Positions 25,596 to 36,865 of a stretch of 64,000 bases of DNA are shown piece by piece. Source of the stretch: Elysia crispata (lineage: Eukaryota > Mollusca > Gastropoda > Plakobranchidae); contig JAWDGP010000260.1 in assembly GCA_033675545.1 (NCBI GenBank), positions 687,501 to 751,500 of the forward strand, given 5' to 3'. A model generated the notes under the pieces. It worked only from the letters and a program-made list of their open reading frames with translations, searched no databases and was not told the origin of the DNA. Made by a program: the position numbers and the translations under genes. The first letter of the stretch is position 1, and every line of letters starts with the position of its first letter.

Positions 25596-28500
25596 ATGAC
25601 CTCACCCAGCGATCACAATATGGCCATTCGTACGGTAACCAAAAAAGATTTCAACAGAGGTCATCTTGGTCAAAACAATTTCTCCATAGGGCACGACCCT
25701 TCGATCACAGCCAGTACATTGCAAAGTGTCTTCAAACACGACTACCAGCAGCCGGGCTCAAATGGGCGTGCGGAGATTGCACAACGACCTCGCCTTGGCG
25801 ACGTCATGCACAAGGACGAGCGTGTCTGTGAGAGGGCGTCTGAAACAGTTGCATCCTTCGAGTATCGTCCCCTGGAAAAGCCTGTATTGATGGTGAGTTT
25901 ATAAAAACAAAGTGCATTTGAATCTATGCTGACTATTCTGATCTTTGCTTTCTTTAATACTCTTGAACCCCCCCCCCCCCACCCCAACGTGGCCCCTAAA
26001 TATAACACGAAGATGGTGATTGTCTATGAAGTGAAGGCTGACGCTGTTTTTATGCATATATTATAATACTCTAAAAGAAATGAGTAAAAACAAAGCGCCT
26101 GGCCCAGATGATATCACCAGCGACGTACTGCTGCTTGGAGAAGAACCGGTTCTAAAGTACCTGACAAGCTGTTACAACAAAATCCTCAAGACAAAAGAAA
26201 TCCCACCCAGCTGGGATGAAACGAAGATCATCATACTATACAAAAAAGGAGACCCCGGCGACGTAAAAAATTATCGTCCCATCAGTTTGTTGTCACATAG
26301 TTATAAGTTGTTCACTAGATTACTGCAAAAAAGGATGGAGAACACCCTGGATGAAAATCAACCTAGAGATCAAGCTGGATTTAGAAGGGGCTTCTCAACC
26401 ACGGACCACATTTTCACCCTCAACCAGGTCATAGAGAAATCAAACGAGTACAACTTACCTCTGTGCGTCGGTTTTATAGATTATGAGAAAGCTTTCGACT
26501 CCGTAGAACACTTTGCCATCTTCGACGCGCTGCGGAAAATTAACATCAATGAAACATACGTTGCCATCCTCGAAAACATCTACCAAAAGGCTACAGCACG
26601 AGTTCATATCGACAATCTGGAGTCAGAAACATTCCCCATAAACAGAGGGGTCAGGCAAGGCGATCCAATCTCTCCGAAAATGTTTACGACAGCCATGGAG
26701 ATGATATTCCGAAAGGCAGGCCTAGAGCACGGAATAAACGTAGACGGCGAAACACTTACCAACCTGAGATTCGCAGATGACGTCGCACTTGTAACAGAAA
26801 AGATAGAGGACATGGAGGAACAATTAAATAAACTGAACACCTTGAGCCTAGAAACAGGACTCAGAATGCATAAAGGGAAAACAAAATACATGACCAACTT
26901 TGAAAGCAACGAAAATATATACATAGAAAATGAAGAAATCGAGAAAGTCAACAGTTATAAATATCTAGGCCAAACTACCCATCTCAAAGAAACAACAAAA
27001 GAAGAAGTAACTTGCAGGATAAGAGCTGGGTGGAGTTGCTTCGGAAGAAACAAAGAGATTTTTCAAGACGAAAAGATGCCACTCTCCCTCAAAAGACAAG
27101 TCTACAACCAATGTATCCTCCCTACAATGACTTACGGCTGCCAAACATGGTCACTAACAAAAGCTCTGACACAAAAACTGAGAGTAGCACAAAGGGCAAT
27201 GGAAAGGAAGATGCTAAGAATAAAACTCAAAGATAAAGTACCGTGCAAAGAAATCAGAAGAAGAACACAAGTAAAAGATATAGTCGACTTTATAACCAAG
27301 CAGAAATGGAAGTGGGCTGGTCATGCGGCAAGGTATCAAGACAACAGATGGACACTCAGAGTCACCGAGTGGCAACCTAGACACGGGAAAAGATCACGAG
27401 GAAGACAAGTGAGGCGGTGGCGAGACGATATTGTCAAGATCAAGGGCGCCACATGGAGCAGAGACGCCAAAGACAGAGATGGATGGAAGGCTGACGCGGA
27501 GGGCTACTTCCTGCAGTGGAGGGACACAGCCTTGTAATAATGTAATAATAATATATAATACTCTCAAACTCTCAAAATGACCCTTCCTGGGAACGAATCT
27601 GGAACTTGTCCCTCGCCAGTCTGACTCTACGTTAGTTGAGCTATCTGGCGTATTGTGGCTATTAATCATGTCGGTCTATCGAATCTTACGTCGTTACTTT
27701 TACTTGATTTTGCCTCGAGAGCTTCTATTGCTTGTCTTATTGATGCTGATTGTTCTGATTGTAAGATAGTTTTAGAAAATATACTGGCCTTTTTAATGTT
27801 ATAGGTTGATTTTGTTTTGTTTTTATTTGTCATTGTTTGTTTTTAAGTTGCTTGCCTGGGGGATTGGGGGGGGTTGTTTTGTGTGATTTTTTGTTTTTAT
27901 TTGTTTTGTTGTTTTGTTGGGTTTGTTGGGTTTGTTTTTTTGTTTTGTTTTGTTTGTTTTTTTTTGTTTTTTGTTTTTTTTTTGTTTTTTTTTTTTTTGG
28001 GGGGGGGGGGGATTGTAATTGGTTACTGGTTTTTTTCTTCGAGGAATGGTTCACGGGTTAAACTCAATTGACATTTTTTTGAGATTTTAGTTGTTTATTT
28101 GTTTGTTGCTTGTTTTTGTTTTTTTTTATTATTATTATTTATTTGGTCGCGGAATTTCGTTCTATTAATTGGCTTTAGTCATTTATTGGTTATAGATGTT
28201 TTAATTTTTATTTGGTATTTTTGGTTAGCTTGAAAATTATTCTTGTTAAAATTTTTTCCGTGACTACTGTAGTAAATCTAAGTCACGAATTCGTTTTAAA
28301 AGGTTGATATTTATGCAGTGCATTGTTGCATTACTAATTTTAGTAGAAAGATAGCTTGATTCGAGCCTTCAATCTCTTCTTTCTCTTACTTGCGAGTTAA
28401 AATTGGTGAACGAAATTATTTCAGAGCTTAACATTTTTTAAACTGTGATTATCATTATTTTTTTTTTCTTACAGGGAGTCGCGAACAAATTTAGCAGCAC

Positions 28501-31500
28501 TAATTTTAAGATGGATTCAGATACAAGCAAAGTAGACTCATTCAATACAACCCATCGGCAATACTTCAAGCCCAAGATGGGTAACACTTTCGAGCCTCTC
28601 AAGCAAATTATACATACAAAACAAAGTAGCATACCTCAAGGAGACAAGGAGAAAGCGGAGCTGCCGATTTCTGACTACAAATATAAATACCCTGGTATCG
28701 ATACAAGTAAAGTCCGAGTGGAGAGAGCGAAATGCATGCACGACGGCAAGTACACTCTTTGAAATAATCATATTATGTATGTAGAAAGAATTTGAGAGAA
28801 AGAGACAGAGACAGAGACAGAGACAGACAGACAGACAGACAGAGAGAAACAGGTAGATAGACAGAAGAGCTGCGTAAGAATTAGAATAAGAAATGGAAAA
28901 GAGGGAAATATCGATTATATGTTTTTGTCTTTCGGTTGAAAGTACAGACCTGGTTTTATTCACATACGCCTTGGCTTTCGTGAAGACAATGTTTTACTTC
29001 AATATATTGATAATAGAAATCATTGTGGTCTACAACATATTTTCGAGAATATTAAATTAGGGCAACGCAGTGTCCCTGCTCCTTTCCCAACTCAGCTGTG
29101 TCCTTGAAACCAAGATGCTTTTTTTTTTTGGAAATATTTACCTCGAACTGTATGATTTTGGCGTACAGTCACAAAATCAATGCATTTGAGTTTAAGTTTT
29201 GCTAAAAAGAAATCAAAGAAGGTTAGTAATTTAATTTTGCAAACGACGGACTTTCCAGAAAGTCCCCCAACAATCAAAGGAGATGACCGACTTGGGCACT
29301 TCATAACAAGTTCAAGAACTCAGTTCCCAGGCACTTGGGCTCCGAAAGTGGCCACTCTCCCAGTGGTAAGTTGAGGTTTCACCATGCGTAACAATACTAT
29401 AAACTATGACATGATCTCATTAAGTGTAGAAAACACAAAAAAAGTAAGTAATGAGGGCTCAAACCATGTAAACTGAATTCTCAACGTCACATTTTTCACA
29501 GTTCAGAACATGATAATGTAGATTCAATATTTCATTTAAAAATGTATAATTATATCTATCACAGTTTGGACGGTACAGAAATTTTATAGCAAAGAGCCGG
29601 TGACTATATCTTCAAGGGAAATTTGTGGAGGATATTTTCAGAATCCATTCTTTTTATTTTCACTAGGAGGAATATTGATGACTTTTTATTTATTTTTTTT
29701 TTTTTTTGGTGGCTCAGAACTCCTACTATGTCTGACCTTAGCCTGACAATATTCCATATTCCCGATAAAAAATCTCGCAATCACATTCTTGTTTACAGAA
29801 CTGTTCTTCCTTTTTTGTTTTTGTTTTTGTTGTTTTGTTGGTTGTTTTTTTTTTCGGTTGTTTGTTTGTTGTTGTTTTTTAGAGAAATTTGTCATGCTAA
29901 TGATCAAAATCTCAACAGTATTCGTGATTTTTAATGCTTATGCAACAAATAAAATGTATAAACTTTTTGTTACATATAAAGCCTCGTGGCTCGCTGTGTC
30001 ATACAAAGTTTACTATGAATTCTCCATTTTTAGCCACCAAGCTACAACATTCCTGTTGGGGACCCAGGGAAAGAAAAAGGGATGTTGTCAGTTATGCAAT
30101 CATCATTTGATAATTATAGCGAGGATATCCGTCGGCGAGAGCCCTTTGACACCAGTGCCGTCAGTTTGACCCTAAGAAAGACCAATTTCAAGGAACGCGA
30201 TGGTCATGGTGTGTGGGACAACTATCTCACCACTGCTTCCGAGTCCTACATCCCGAAGTCGTTGAGCTGTGAGTGCTAGCATAAACTGTGTGTCCGTGCG
30301 AGTGGTGGTGAGAGTCAATCGTCTAAATTTTTAAAGCAAGAAAAGTATCATGACAGCATGAAGTGCAAGAAGACGAGGTTTTGGATTTTATTTCCCATTT
30401 GTCATAATTTATCATAACAAAATACTTTCCGAGGAAAAAAAAGAAGCATGCTACTCTCTGCATCTAAAAAGTCTCTTGGGACCTATTGAGAAATTAAGGG
30501 AAGCTACTTTATGAATACACATGACACTGTCGAAATTGATGAGTAAGTTTGAGGCCGTTATTATTTATTAAACTCTGAAGGAGACTTTTGTTATTGTATT
30601 AAATGTTCTCAAATCATGTTGTTGAGGATAGGATAATTCAAATTAGGCGTTAATCAATCAAATCAAATCTGGTTGCATAGAAATTCTTTTTTTTTAATCA
30701 GTACAATTATTAGCAAAGGTATCCAACTTTACTTGAATTCTTCAATGATCCATCCATTCATCTTTCTATGATCGATCTATCTACTCGTCTGTTTATCTAC
30801 CTTCTTTTTTTCTAAATGTTTATCCATTTTTTACTTCTCTATCTTTTTATCTCCCGATCGATATCTATTTTATCTACTTTGTTATTTAAAGGTCAACCCA
30901 TCCATCTATCAATTTGTCTTTTTACTTGTTAATATTTCTTCCAATCAACAGGTCTTTTTTTTTCTCTTTTATCTAAGTATATTAGGCCTTCTCATAGTCT
31001 ACCGGGTATATATAAAAATCAAGCATTCCCTATTATTAGACAAATCAGGCTGTTTGCGTGAGTGAAGCTATGACTGACCAGCCCTATTTCAAAAGGGCAT
31101 TTTATTTTCAAAATCAAATAGAAAGCATTATATTGTACAACCCCATCCATTTGGTGCAGTACATGGGGTATAAATTATATTGTAAGACTTTGAGAAGGAT
31201 TATTATAATTTGAATGTTAAAAAATATGCCCTCGTATGTCACGAGTAAATTGCCTGCTAATATATGATACTTAGTCCTTAATTTACTGAATTTTTAGCAC
31301 CAGGACAGTCGGCACAGCTCAGGTATCGCAACACAAGTGACGTGCCTGGTGGTGACAGAGAGGCGTCCAGGGACAAGGAAAGAATGAGCTTGACCACCAG
31401 CCGCTTCCACCATGGCAGTGTAGGTTAATTTTTGGCAAGCCTTAGTCATTATTCTCACCTTTCATGATGTATATTTACTGATGTTGGATATCATTTCTTT

Positions 31501-33024
31501 GTTCTTGAAGGCATTCAAAAGGCATTTATTTTGAAATTATCAGAGCTCTATATTTATCTTCTTAGCCGTGGCCTATGACAATGGGAGCAGCAAGAAAATT
31601 CCTAGAATTACATATCAAATTTTTTGTACCCACTCGAATTATCCTTATAGCCATTAAAAGAGATTAAAAAAGCTCTAGAGAAAGTCAAAACAGCTTAGCC
31701 TTTTTCTATATCAAAATTTTAATTATAAGTTAAACATATCACCGTTGTATTTTTTCCATTATCTGGTGTGCTTCAAAACAATCTATTAGCAAAGAAACGT
31801 TCGCCATGTTCTTTGCTCTTTTTAAAAGAATATCTCTTGATTTATTTTGTTTCATTTTCCCATTTTCCGAAGCCTGCTCTGGGACTCCACAACCAAATAG
31901 TTTCTGGAGCAAATATCCGGACCAGGAGCAATGTATGGTTTGGTGATCCCACATTGAACAAGTTTTACTACAACACATCCACTAAAGACGTGTATGAGCC
32001 GAAGTCTGTTCCTTACACCTATGATAAAGGCAACAGCTACATTCCAAGCTCAATTCCGTTGAATTATTATGGTAACTAAAACAGTAATAATAATGAAATA
32101 AATTATAATTTCAGCGCTTTAGTTAACATGAAGTAACATATCAATCAACATTATGCAGCTTTATGTTGTTAAAGATCAAGTGCTGTAATCGATGTAAGGC
32201 AAAAATTAAACATAAACACTATCACTTTTTTTCCCTCATTTTTGCTAACAAAGTGGTCGACGGATTATTTCACAGAAGCCTTCTGTTCATACTTTTATTA
32301 GCAAATCCAAGCCCTATCGTCAAATCCAAAACTCTTTCACTGCCAAATAAAGTCCAATAGAGTGCTCAAATCATTTGATGGAAAATTTCTGGGAGTCATG
32401 AAGTATCTATGTTCATATCACAATGCAATTATTTTCCTCATGAAGTATTAAATAGTCTTAGTAACATTTTTGTAATTTAATTTCTTTCATTTTTAAACTA
32501 TGGCTAAGTCATTACAAAGGCTTGGAACTATTTCTGTGCATCCCAAAATTAAATACTGTTGAAAGTGAAGTTTATTTTTTCAAAGCCTGTAGTATAATTA
32601 ACTACCGTCAATAAGTGGGAAAGTGCCAGGTGGCTTCATAAATGATATATTGTCATTTCAATTTAATCTGTCATCAAGACTGTCCTATACAAAGAACTCA
32701 TTAACCAGACCCAACTTAAATTTGGCAAATTAAAAGAATGAATGAAACATTTCATAAAATAATATAATCAACTAACCTCTTCTCAAAGAACATTTGACTC
32801 ATAGATTACCTCCACTGGTGCATGATAACAACTTAGCTTTTTCTTCTCCTTCTCCTTAAATCATTTGTTTACTAAAAAACAAAGCCCAACAAAGACAGTG
32901 TCAAAGCTTATATAAATGTAGACAATAAATTTATCACAGTTAACTAGGTGGCAGTGTACATTCAATGTGAAGTATAAAATGCATACTATGACATATCTGG
33001 AGTCATGAAATGAACAAAGTTGAG

Positions 33025-33071
<47 letters not shown>

Positions 33072-34867
33072 CACAAAAACATCCCTCTATTCTCCATTTC
33101 CCCCCTTTGTTTACCTCCTCTCACACACATATTCCCTTGTTCTTGTTGCTTGTTACTAGATGCAGTAGAATTGGACTAATGAGATGAAAATCCTAATTTT
33201 TTCAAAGAGAAAAACTGAAGAAATAACTCATTAATAGGGTAACAGGGAATAAATGCTACATGAACCTAGAGACCTCAAGATAGTTAAAGGGCTTATAACA
33301 TCAATTGATCCTAATTTTTTAACCATTTTTTTTTAAAGATTACTAAAGAATTATTTCATTCATGGACTATACTATTCATTTCTGTCATGATACAAGCAAA
33401 AAGTTCGGAGTAGTAAAATATTTGGGAAAACAATTTTTGTTCTTGGAAGATATCTTGTAGATAAACCTTGCAGACTTGTACATCACTGCATATGACATAC
33501 CAAGTTTCAAATAAACTGTATAAAGACCATAATTTGATATTCAAATAGCATTTGCAATGTCAATGAATTTTCTGTGTGATTTTAATATTCAACTTAATGG
33601 TTACAATTAGAAACAACAATAGTGATTAATAATATTTTTGGGAGGAATCATTAAGAGCAACAGCATATCTACATATGGCATGCATTGTTTTTTTTTTTCC
33701 TCTCATTCATGCAGTTTCATTCATACATAAGATGTAGCTTAAATATTTACCTTTTTTTCAGGAGACAAGGTAGCCCATGAGCCAACCACATCCACAGACT
33801 ACACAAACCCAAGACAAGAAAGAATTATGCCCAATCCAAAGGCCCTGGCCAGTGTGAGTGCAATTCCTTTTTTTTTTAAACAAGATTTATTTCAACTTGG
33901 TTTCTATGATCTGTTCTTATCTTGAACAAAACGACTGCATGTAATGAACTTTTAATTTACACCTAGTTAACCCTTTGGCTGCTACATTTTTTACGTTTTT
34001 ATGATAAGGATTTTTCTAACTAGTGCATCGGAACATGGTTATATTGCTACAAACACAGTCAAAAACAAAATCGAGTGACGCTAAGTTTTGTTTTTTTTTT
34101 TCGTGACAAAGGGTTGGGTCTTGCCAGGAGACTAAAATTAGACATAAGAAGTTGTATTGTATTGTGTTGTAACATCAACGAAACAAGCAGGGTTAGGATA
34201 TGGACGTACTTTTTAGTACGTCTACAGCACACAGTTCTCTCTATTTGGAGAATGTACCTCTTACATCTACAGCGCAGCCAAAGTTTTACAAGGCCTTTTT
34301 ACGGAATTTTCTCATTTTCATCTTTTAGTTTGACAGTAAAATTATCTATGTTGATGCCATAAAAAAAGTCTACCTCATAATATAGGCTCTTTGTGCTCTT
34401 TCAATTTTAGAGACAAATTGTAAGAGGTTCAAAACTCATAACTACGTTAAATATGATCAGAACCTTTCTCTTCCTTAAAAAAATGCTCTGCCAGTGCAAA
34501 CCATACAAATCAGCTCGGATGAAATAAAATTTTCCACTTGTGACTTATCCTCTACAACATTCACCTTTCCTATTCAGAAACAATATCTATCATAATTGAG
34601 TGGCCCATAATCCATTTCCTGACAACATAATATTTGAAAATTTGTCTTCATCCACCAATGTTGTTGAATTCTTTCAATAAAATTATTCACAAAGCAAACA
34701 ATTGTATATTTCAGCTCAAAGGATCCCATATTCCTCTCCCTCAAAAGCACATGACCTTTGACACAACCCACCAGGATGTGTACACACCTAAAGCTCTTCA
34801 GAAGCATTTGTACGACTCAGGGCGCCTTCAGAGAAGTTCAGTACCTTTGGGAACTATGGCACTATGA
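25596..34867 (+). CDS. TEX45 (C19orf45)-like motif-repeat protein (8 exons, 521 aa)
   Basis: Exons: 25596-25892, 28475-28745, 29169-29365, 30034-30268, 31298-31419, 31873-32071, 33762-33853, 34715-34867. Splice phases chain from ATG to TGA; human TEX45 is about 505 aa. The protein has no membrane or enzyme motif. Instead it repeats a short pattern: (S/T)NF or SNV + GD-like turn + NTT/TS + Y.PK, as in TNFKMDSDT...NTTHRQYFKPK, KTNFKERDG...ESYIPK, RSNVWFGDP...TKDVYEPK and FDTTHQDVYTPK, alternating with SSIPQGD, YNIPVGDP and SSVPLG boxes. This layout resembles TEX45 and other axonemal microtubule-associated proteins, so a sperm or ciliary role is inferred, not shown. Intron 2 uses a GC donor (see findings). 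Intron 1 holds a LINE. A possible acceptor lies 11 bp upstream of the ATG, so a 5' non-coding exon may exist. AATAAA at 34981 could end the transcript. Exon structure is well supported; the family name is less certain. Confidence 0.75.
25968..25980. repeat. Poly-C tract
   Basis: 13 C in intron 1 of the TEX45-like gene, 75 bp downstream of the donor. Confidence 0.85.
26062..27564 (+). mobile_element. 5'-truncated RTE-like LINE with 11-bp target-site duplication
   Basis: TATAATACTCT occurs at 26062-26072 and 27554-27564, flanking a 1.48-kb insert that ends in a short TAA-rich tail. Only the RT and C-terminal parts of the ORF remain; the endonuclease region is missing, as in typical 5' truncation during target-primed reverse transcription. 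It lies in intron 1 of the TEX45-like gene, same strand. The exact duplication and open frame argue for a young insertion. Confidence 0.88.
26080..27537 (+). CDS. LINE reverse transcriptase fragment (485 aa, open)
   Basis: RT domain without its upstream endonuclease. Motifs in order: KNKAPGPDDITSD, NYRPISLLSHSYK, DQAGFRRGFSTTDH, VGFIDYEKAFDSVEH (motif A Asp), RGVRQGDPISPKMF and LRFADDVALVTE (catalytic Asp pair), then SYKYLGQ. The C-terminal part has YGCQTWSLTK and KWAGHAARYQDNRW, usual for RTE-like ORF2 proteins. No stop or frameshift interrupts the 485 codons. The first Met is simply the first ATG after the truncation point, not a native start. It would have no promoter of its own. Confidence 0.88.
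   Translation: MSKNKAPGPDDITSDVLLLGEEPVLKYLTSCYNKILKTKEIPPSWDETKIIILYKKGDPGDVKNYRPISLLSHSYKLFTRLLQKRMENTLDENQPRDQAGFRRGFSTTDHIFTLNQVIEKSNEYNLPLCVGFIDYEKAFDSVEHFAIFDALRKININETYVAILENIYQKATARVHIDNLESETFPINRGVRQGDPISPKMFTTAMEMIFRKAGLEHGINVDGETLTNLRFADDVALVTEKIEDMEEQLNKLNTLSLETGLRMHKGKTKYMTNFESNENIYIENEEIEKVNSYKYLGQTTHLKETTKEEVTCRIRAGWSCFGRNKEIFQDEKMPLSLKRQVYNQCILPTMTYGCQTWSLTKALTQKLRVAQRAMERKMLRIKLKDKVPCKEIRRRTQVKDIVDFITKQKWKWAGHAARYQDNRWTLRVTEWQPRHGKRSRGRQVRRWRDDIVKIKGATWSRDAKDRDGWKADAEGYFLQWRDTAL
27949..28011. repeat. T-rich / poly-G junction tract
   Basis: T homopolymers with G interruptions run into 13 G, in intron 1 of the TEX45-like gene. Low complexity on both strands. Confidence 0.9.
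28801..28846. repeat. (GACA/GAGACA)n microsatellite
   Basis: Short purine-rich tandem repeat in intron 2 of the TEX45-like gene, about 55 bp past the GC donor. Confidence 0.9.
33026..33074. repeat. (CA)n/(TA)n microsatellite
   Basis: Short compound dinucleotide repeat in intron 6 of the TEX45-like gene. Confidence 0.9.
33967..34283. mobile_element. Possible piggyBac-like MITE, degenerate
   Basis: The left end is TTAACCCTTTGGCTGC, the usual look of piggyBac-family termini. The right end carries GCAGCCAAAG (34274-34283), the reverse complement of part of it, but the outer TTAA is not preserved. An internal hairpin at 34203-34222 (GACGTACT, TTTT loop, AGTACGTC) fits the subterminal palindromes of this group. 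It lies in intron 7 of the TEX45-like gene. Confidence 0.4.
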
Positions 34868-34980
34868 AACAAAGCCAACATTTATAAACCACCTTTTCAT
34901 AACAGAACCAAAACTCAGTTTGGGGAACGTTAACAGTATTCATATTCATCTCACTAACATTAATGAAAGGCATCAGGAAT

Positions 34981-34986
34981 AATAAA
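34981..34986 (+). terminator. Candidate polyadenylation signal of the TEX45-like gene
   Basis: AATAAA lies 114 bp past the TGA at 34867. It is the first canonical hexamer on the plus strand after the stop. Cleavage site not determined. Confidence 0.45.
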
Positions 34987-36112
34987 CTCCATTTGTAATA
35001 ATCTGAACAAGCTTTGAGAAATGTTTAAACAAATTACTCATAGAGCTTTCCCTCAAGAGTCTTTTATGTCATCTTTGAAATTTTTTACAACAAAAGTGTT
35101 TAAAATCCAAAATTATATTGGTAATATTTTAATTAATGCTAATGTACCCAATTTCAGGTGTTGCAACTTTCTAGATAAAAGCACTTTTTATTTGTTTGTT
35201 AACAGTAAAAAAACATATTACTATTAGGTAACTTCTTCAGAGAGTAAAGCCAAAAGGAAGCAGCCTTTAGGGATCTGCAACGATGGCATATATGTAATTA
35301 CATGTATATTGGTTTCCTAGATTTTGAAGATACATGATTTGCTTCAACTCTATAAAAATCATATACTTTAAAAAAAAAAAGGCAATAGGATATGAGAAAA
35401 AGGAATTTGGCAGTGCTCATGTACATAATTCTGCATTTAAAATTTTGCTTTAAGTCACTTTAATATGGTTCAAATGTATTTAACAGAATCTACAGGCCAC
35501 TGAAAATTCTTTGCTTTAAACAAGCATCATATATGAAGGTGTAAGGCACCAGGGTAATTTAAGAGCAATGAAAAAAATATGCGGAAATCCACTTTCATAT
35601 GTTCAAAAAACGAAGTTTCACTTTGTTTTCAACAGAACTCTTCTTCTTAATGGAAAAAGATGTTCAATTTATGAAATAGTGTGTATTTTGTCACAAAGAT
35701 TCTTTTTTCCTTCTCTATAGGATAAAAGTTCTGGGTCAGTCATTCCTAACCTATGAGTTGTTGTTATAGGTCAATTCAGCTTAATGGCACAGTTTTAAGA
35801 AATGTTTTTCTATATCTTCCTCAATGTTTAAGTGTTTTCATATATTTAACTACAGCCTTTGCTTAAAATATTGCTATCTCAGTACAGTTTAAGTGGATAT
35901 AATCTATTATTAATTTTTTAAAGATAAATAAAAAAAAGGCATTCTTTTAAATCTTTCCTATATGTGTATATATACATGTATAAAAATTATATGTATATAT
36001 ATATATATACATATATACTATTTTTTCTCATTGTAATAGGAATCTTTACATTTTGTCATGTTAAAAAATACATAAAACATATTGGTTATAACATGCATGT
36101 ATATACCAAAAA

Positions 36113-36675
36113 ATCAATCAGTATTAACACAAAAAGATGGTGGAGAATCAAGCAGTACAAACACAAAAAGATGGTGTAGAATTAACCAATATTAACACAA
36201 CAGGATGTTGGAGAATCAACCAGTATTAAAACAAAAAGCGGGTGGAGAATTAACAAGTATTAGCACAAAAAGATGATGGAGAATTAGACGGTATTAACAC
36301 AAAAAGATGGTGGAGAATCAACCAATATTACCACAAAAGGATGTTGGAGAATCAACCAGTATTAACACAAAAAGCGGGTGGAGAATTAACCAGTATTAAC
36401 ACAAAAAGATGGTGGAGAATCAACCAGTATTAACACAAAAAGATGGAGAATTGACCAGTATTAACACAAAAGGATGTTGGAGAATCAACCAGTATTAACA
36501 CAAAAAGATGGTGGAGAATTAACCAGTATTAGCCGGAAAAGATGTTGGAGAATTAACCAGTATTAACACAAAAGGATGTTGGAGAATCAACCAGTTCATG
36601 TATTAACACAAAAAGAGGGTGGAGAATCAACCAGTATTAACCCAAAAAGGTTTTAAGAACCAATCAGTATTACTT
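36113..36675. repeat. 34-bp minisatellite, about 16 copies
   Basis: Tandem units built on CCAGTATTAACACAAAAAGA followed by TGGTGGAGAATCAA. Copies differ by point changes (TGGTGG or TGTTGG, AAGCGGG or AAGATGG) and occasional small indels. The A-rich strand is the plus strand. It lies 1.2 kb past the TEX45-like stop codon. Confidence 0.93.
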
Positions 36676-36865
36676 TTTTTGCATTTTTCTTTGTGCCTCA
36701 TGTGAAGTTTCTTTTGTAATCCTGGGTGTATGTAATATACCATAAGGTGTAAGAACCAACCAGTACTGCTATTTTTGCATTTTTCTTTGCAAAGAAATTT
36801 TTACAGTGGACTCAACATATCTGATGTATTTTTTTGTCATCCAATGTGTATGTATAAAACCTTTA
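36650..36865. repeat. Imperfect tandem duplication of about 95 bp beside the minisatellite
   Basis: AAGAACCAATCAGTATTAC then TTTTTGCATTTTTCTTTG at 36656 is echoed near 36750 by AAGAACCAACCAGTACTGC and the same TTTTTGCATTTTTCTTTG. Both copies end in a GTGTATGTA-like stretch. Each copy begins with a partial minisatellite unit, suggesting a higher-order duplication. Confidence 0.6.

Noticed and set aside
27830..28071. Open frames on both strands
   Set aside because: Generated by T/G homopolymer sequence in an intron.
29222..29262. Possible 41-bp mini-intron inside exon 3 of the TEX45-like gene (GTTAGT...TTTCCAG)
   Set aside because: Too short for usual animal splicing, and removing it shifts the frame and breaks the downstream phase chain.
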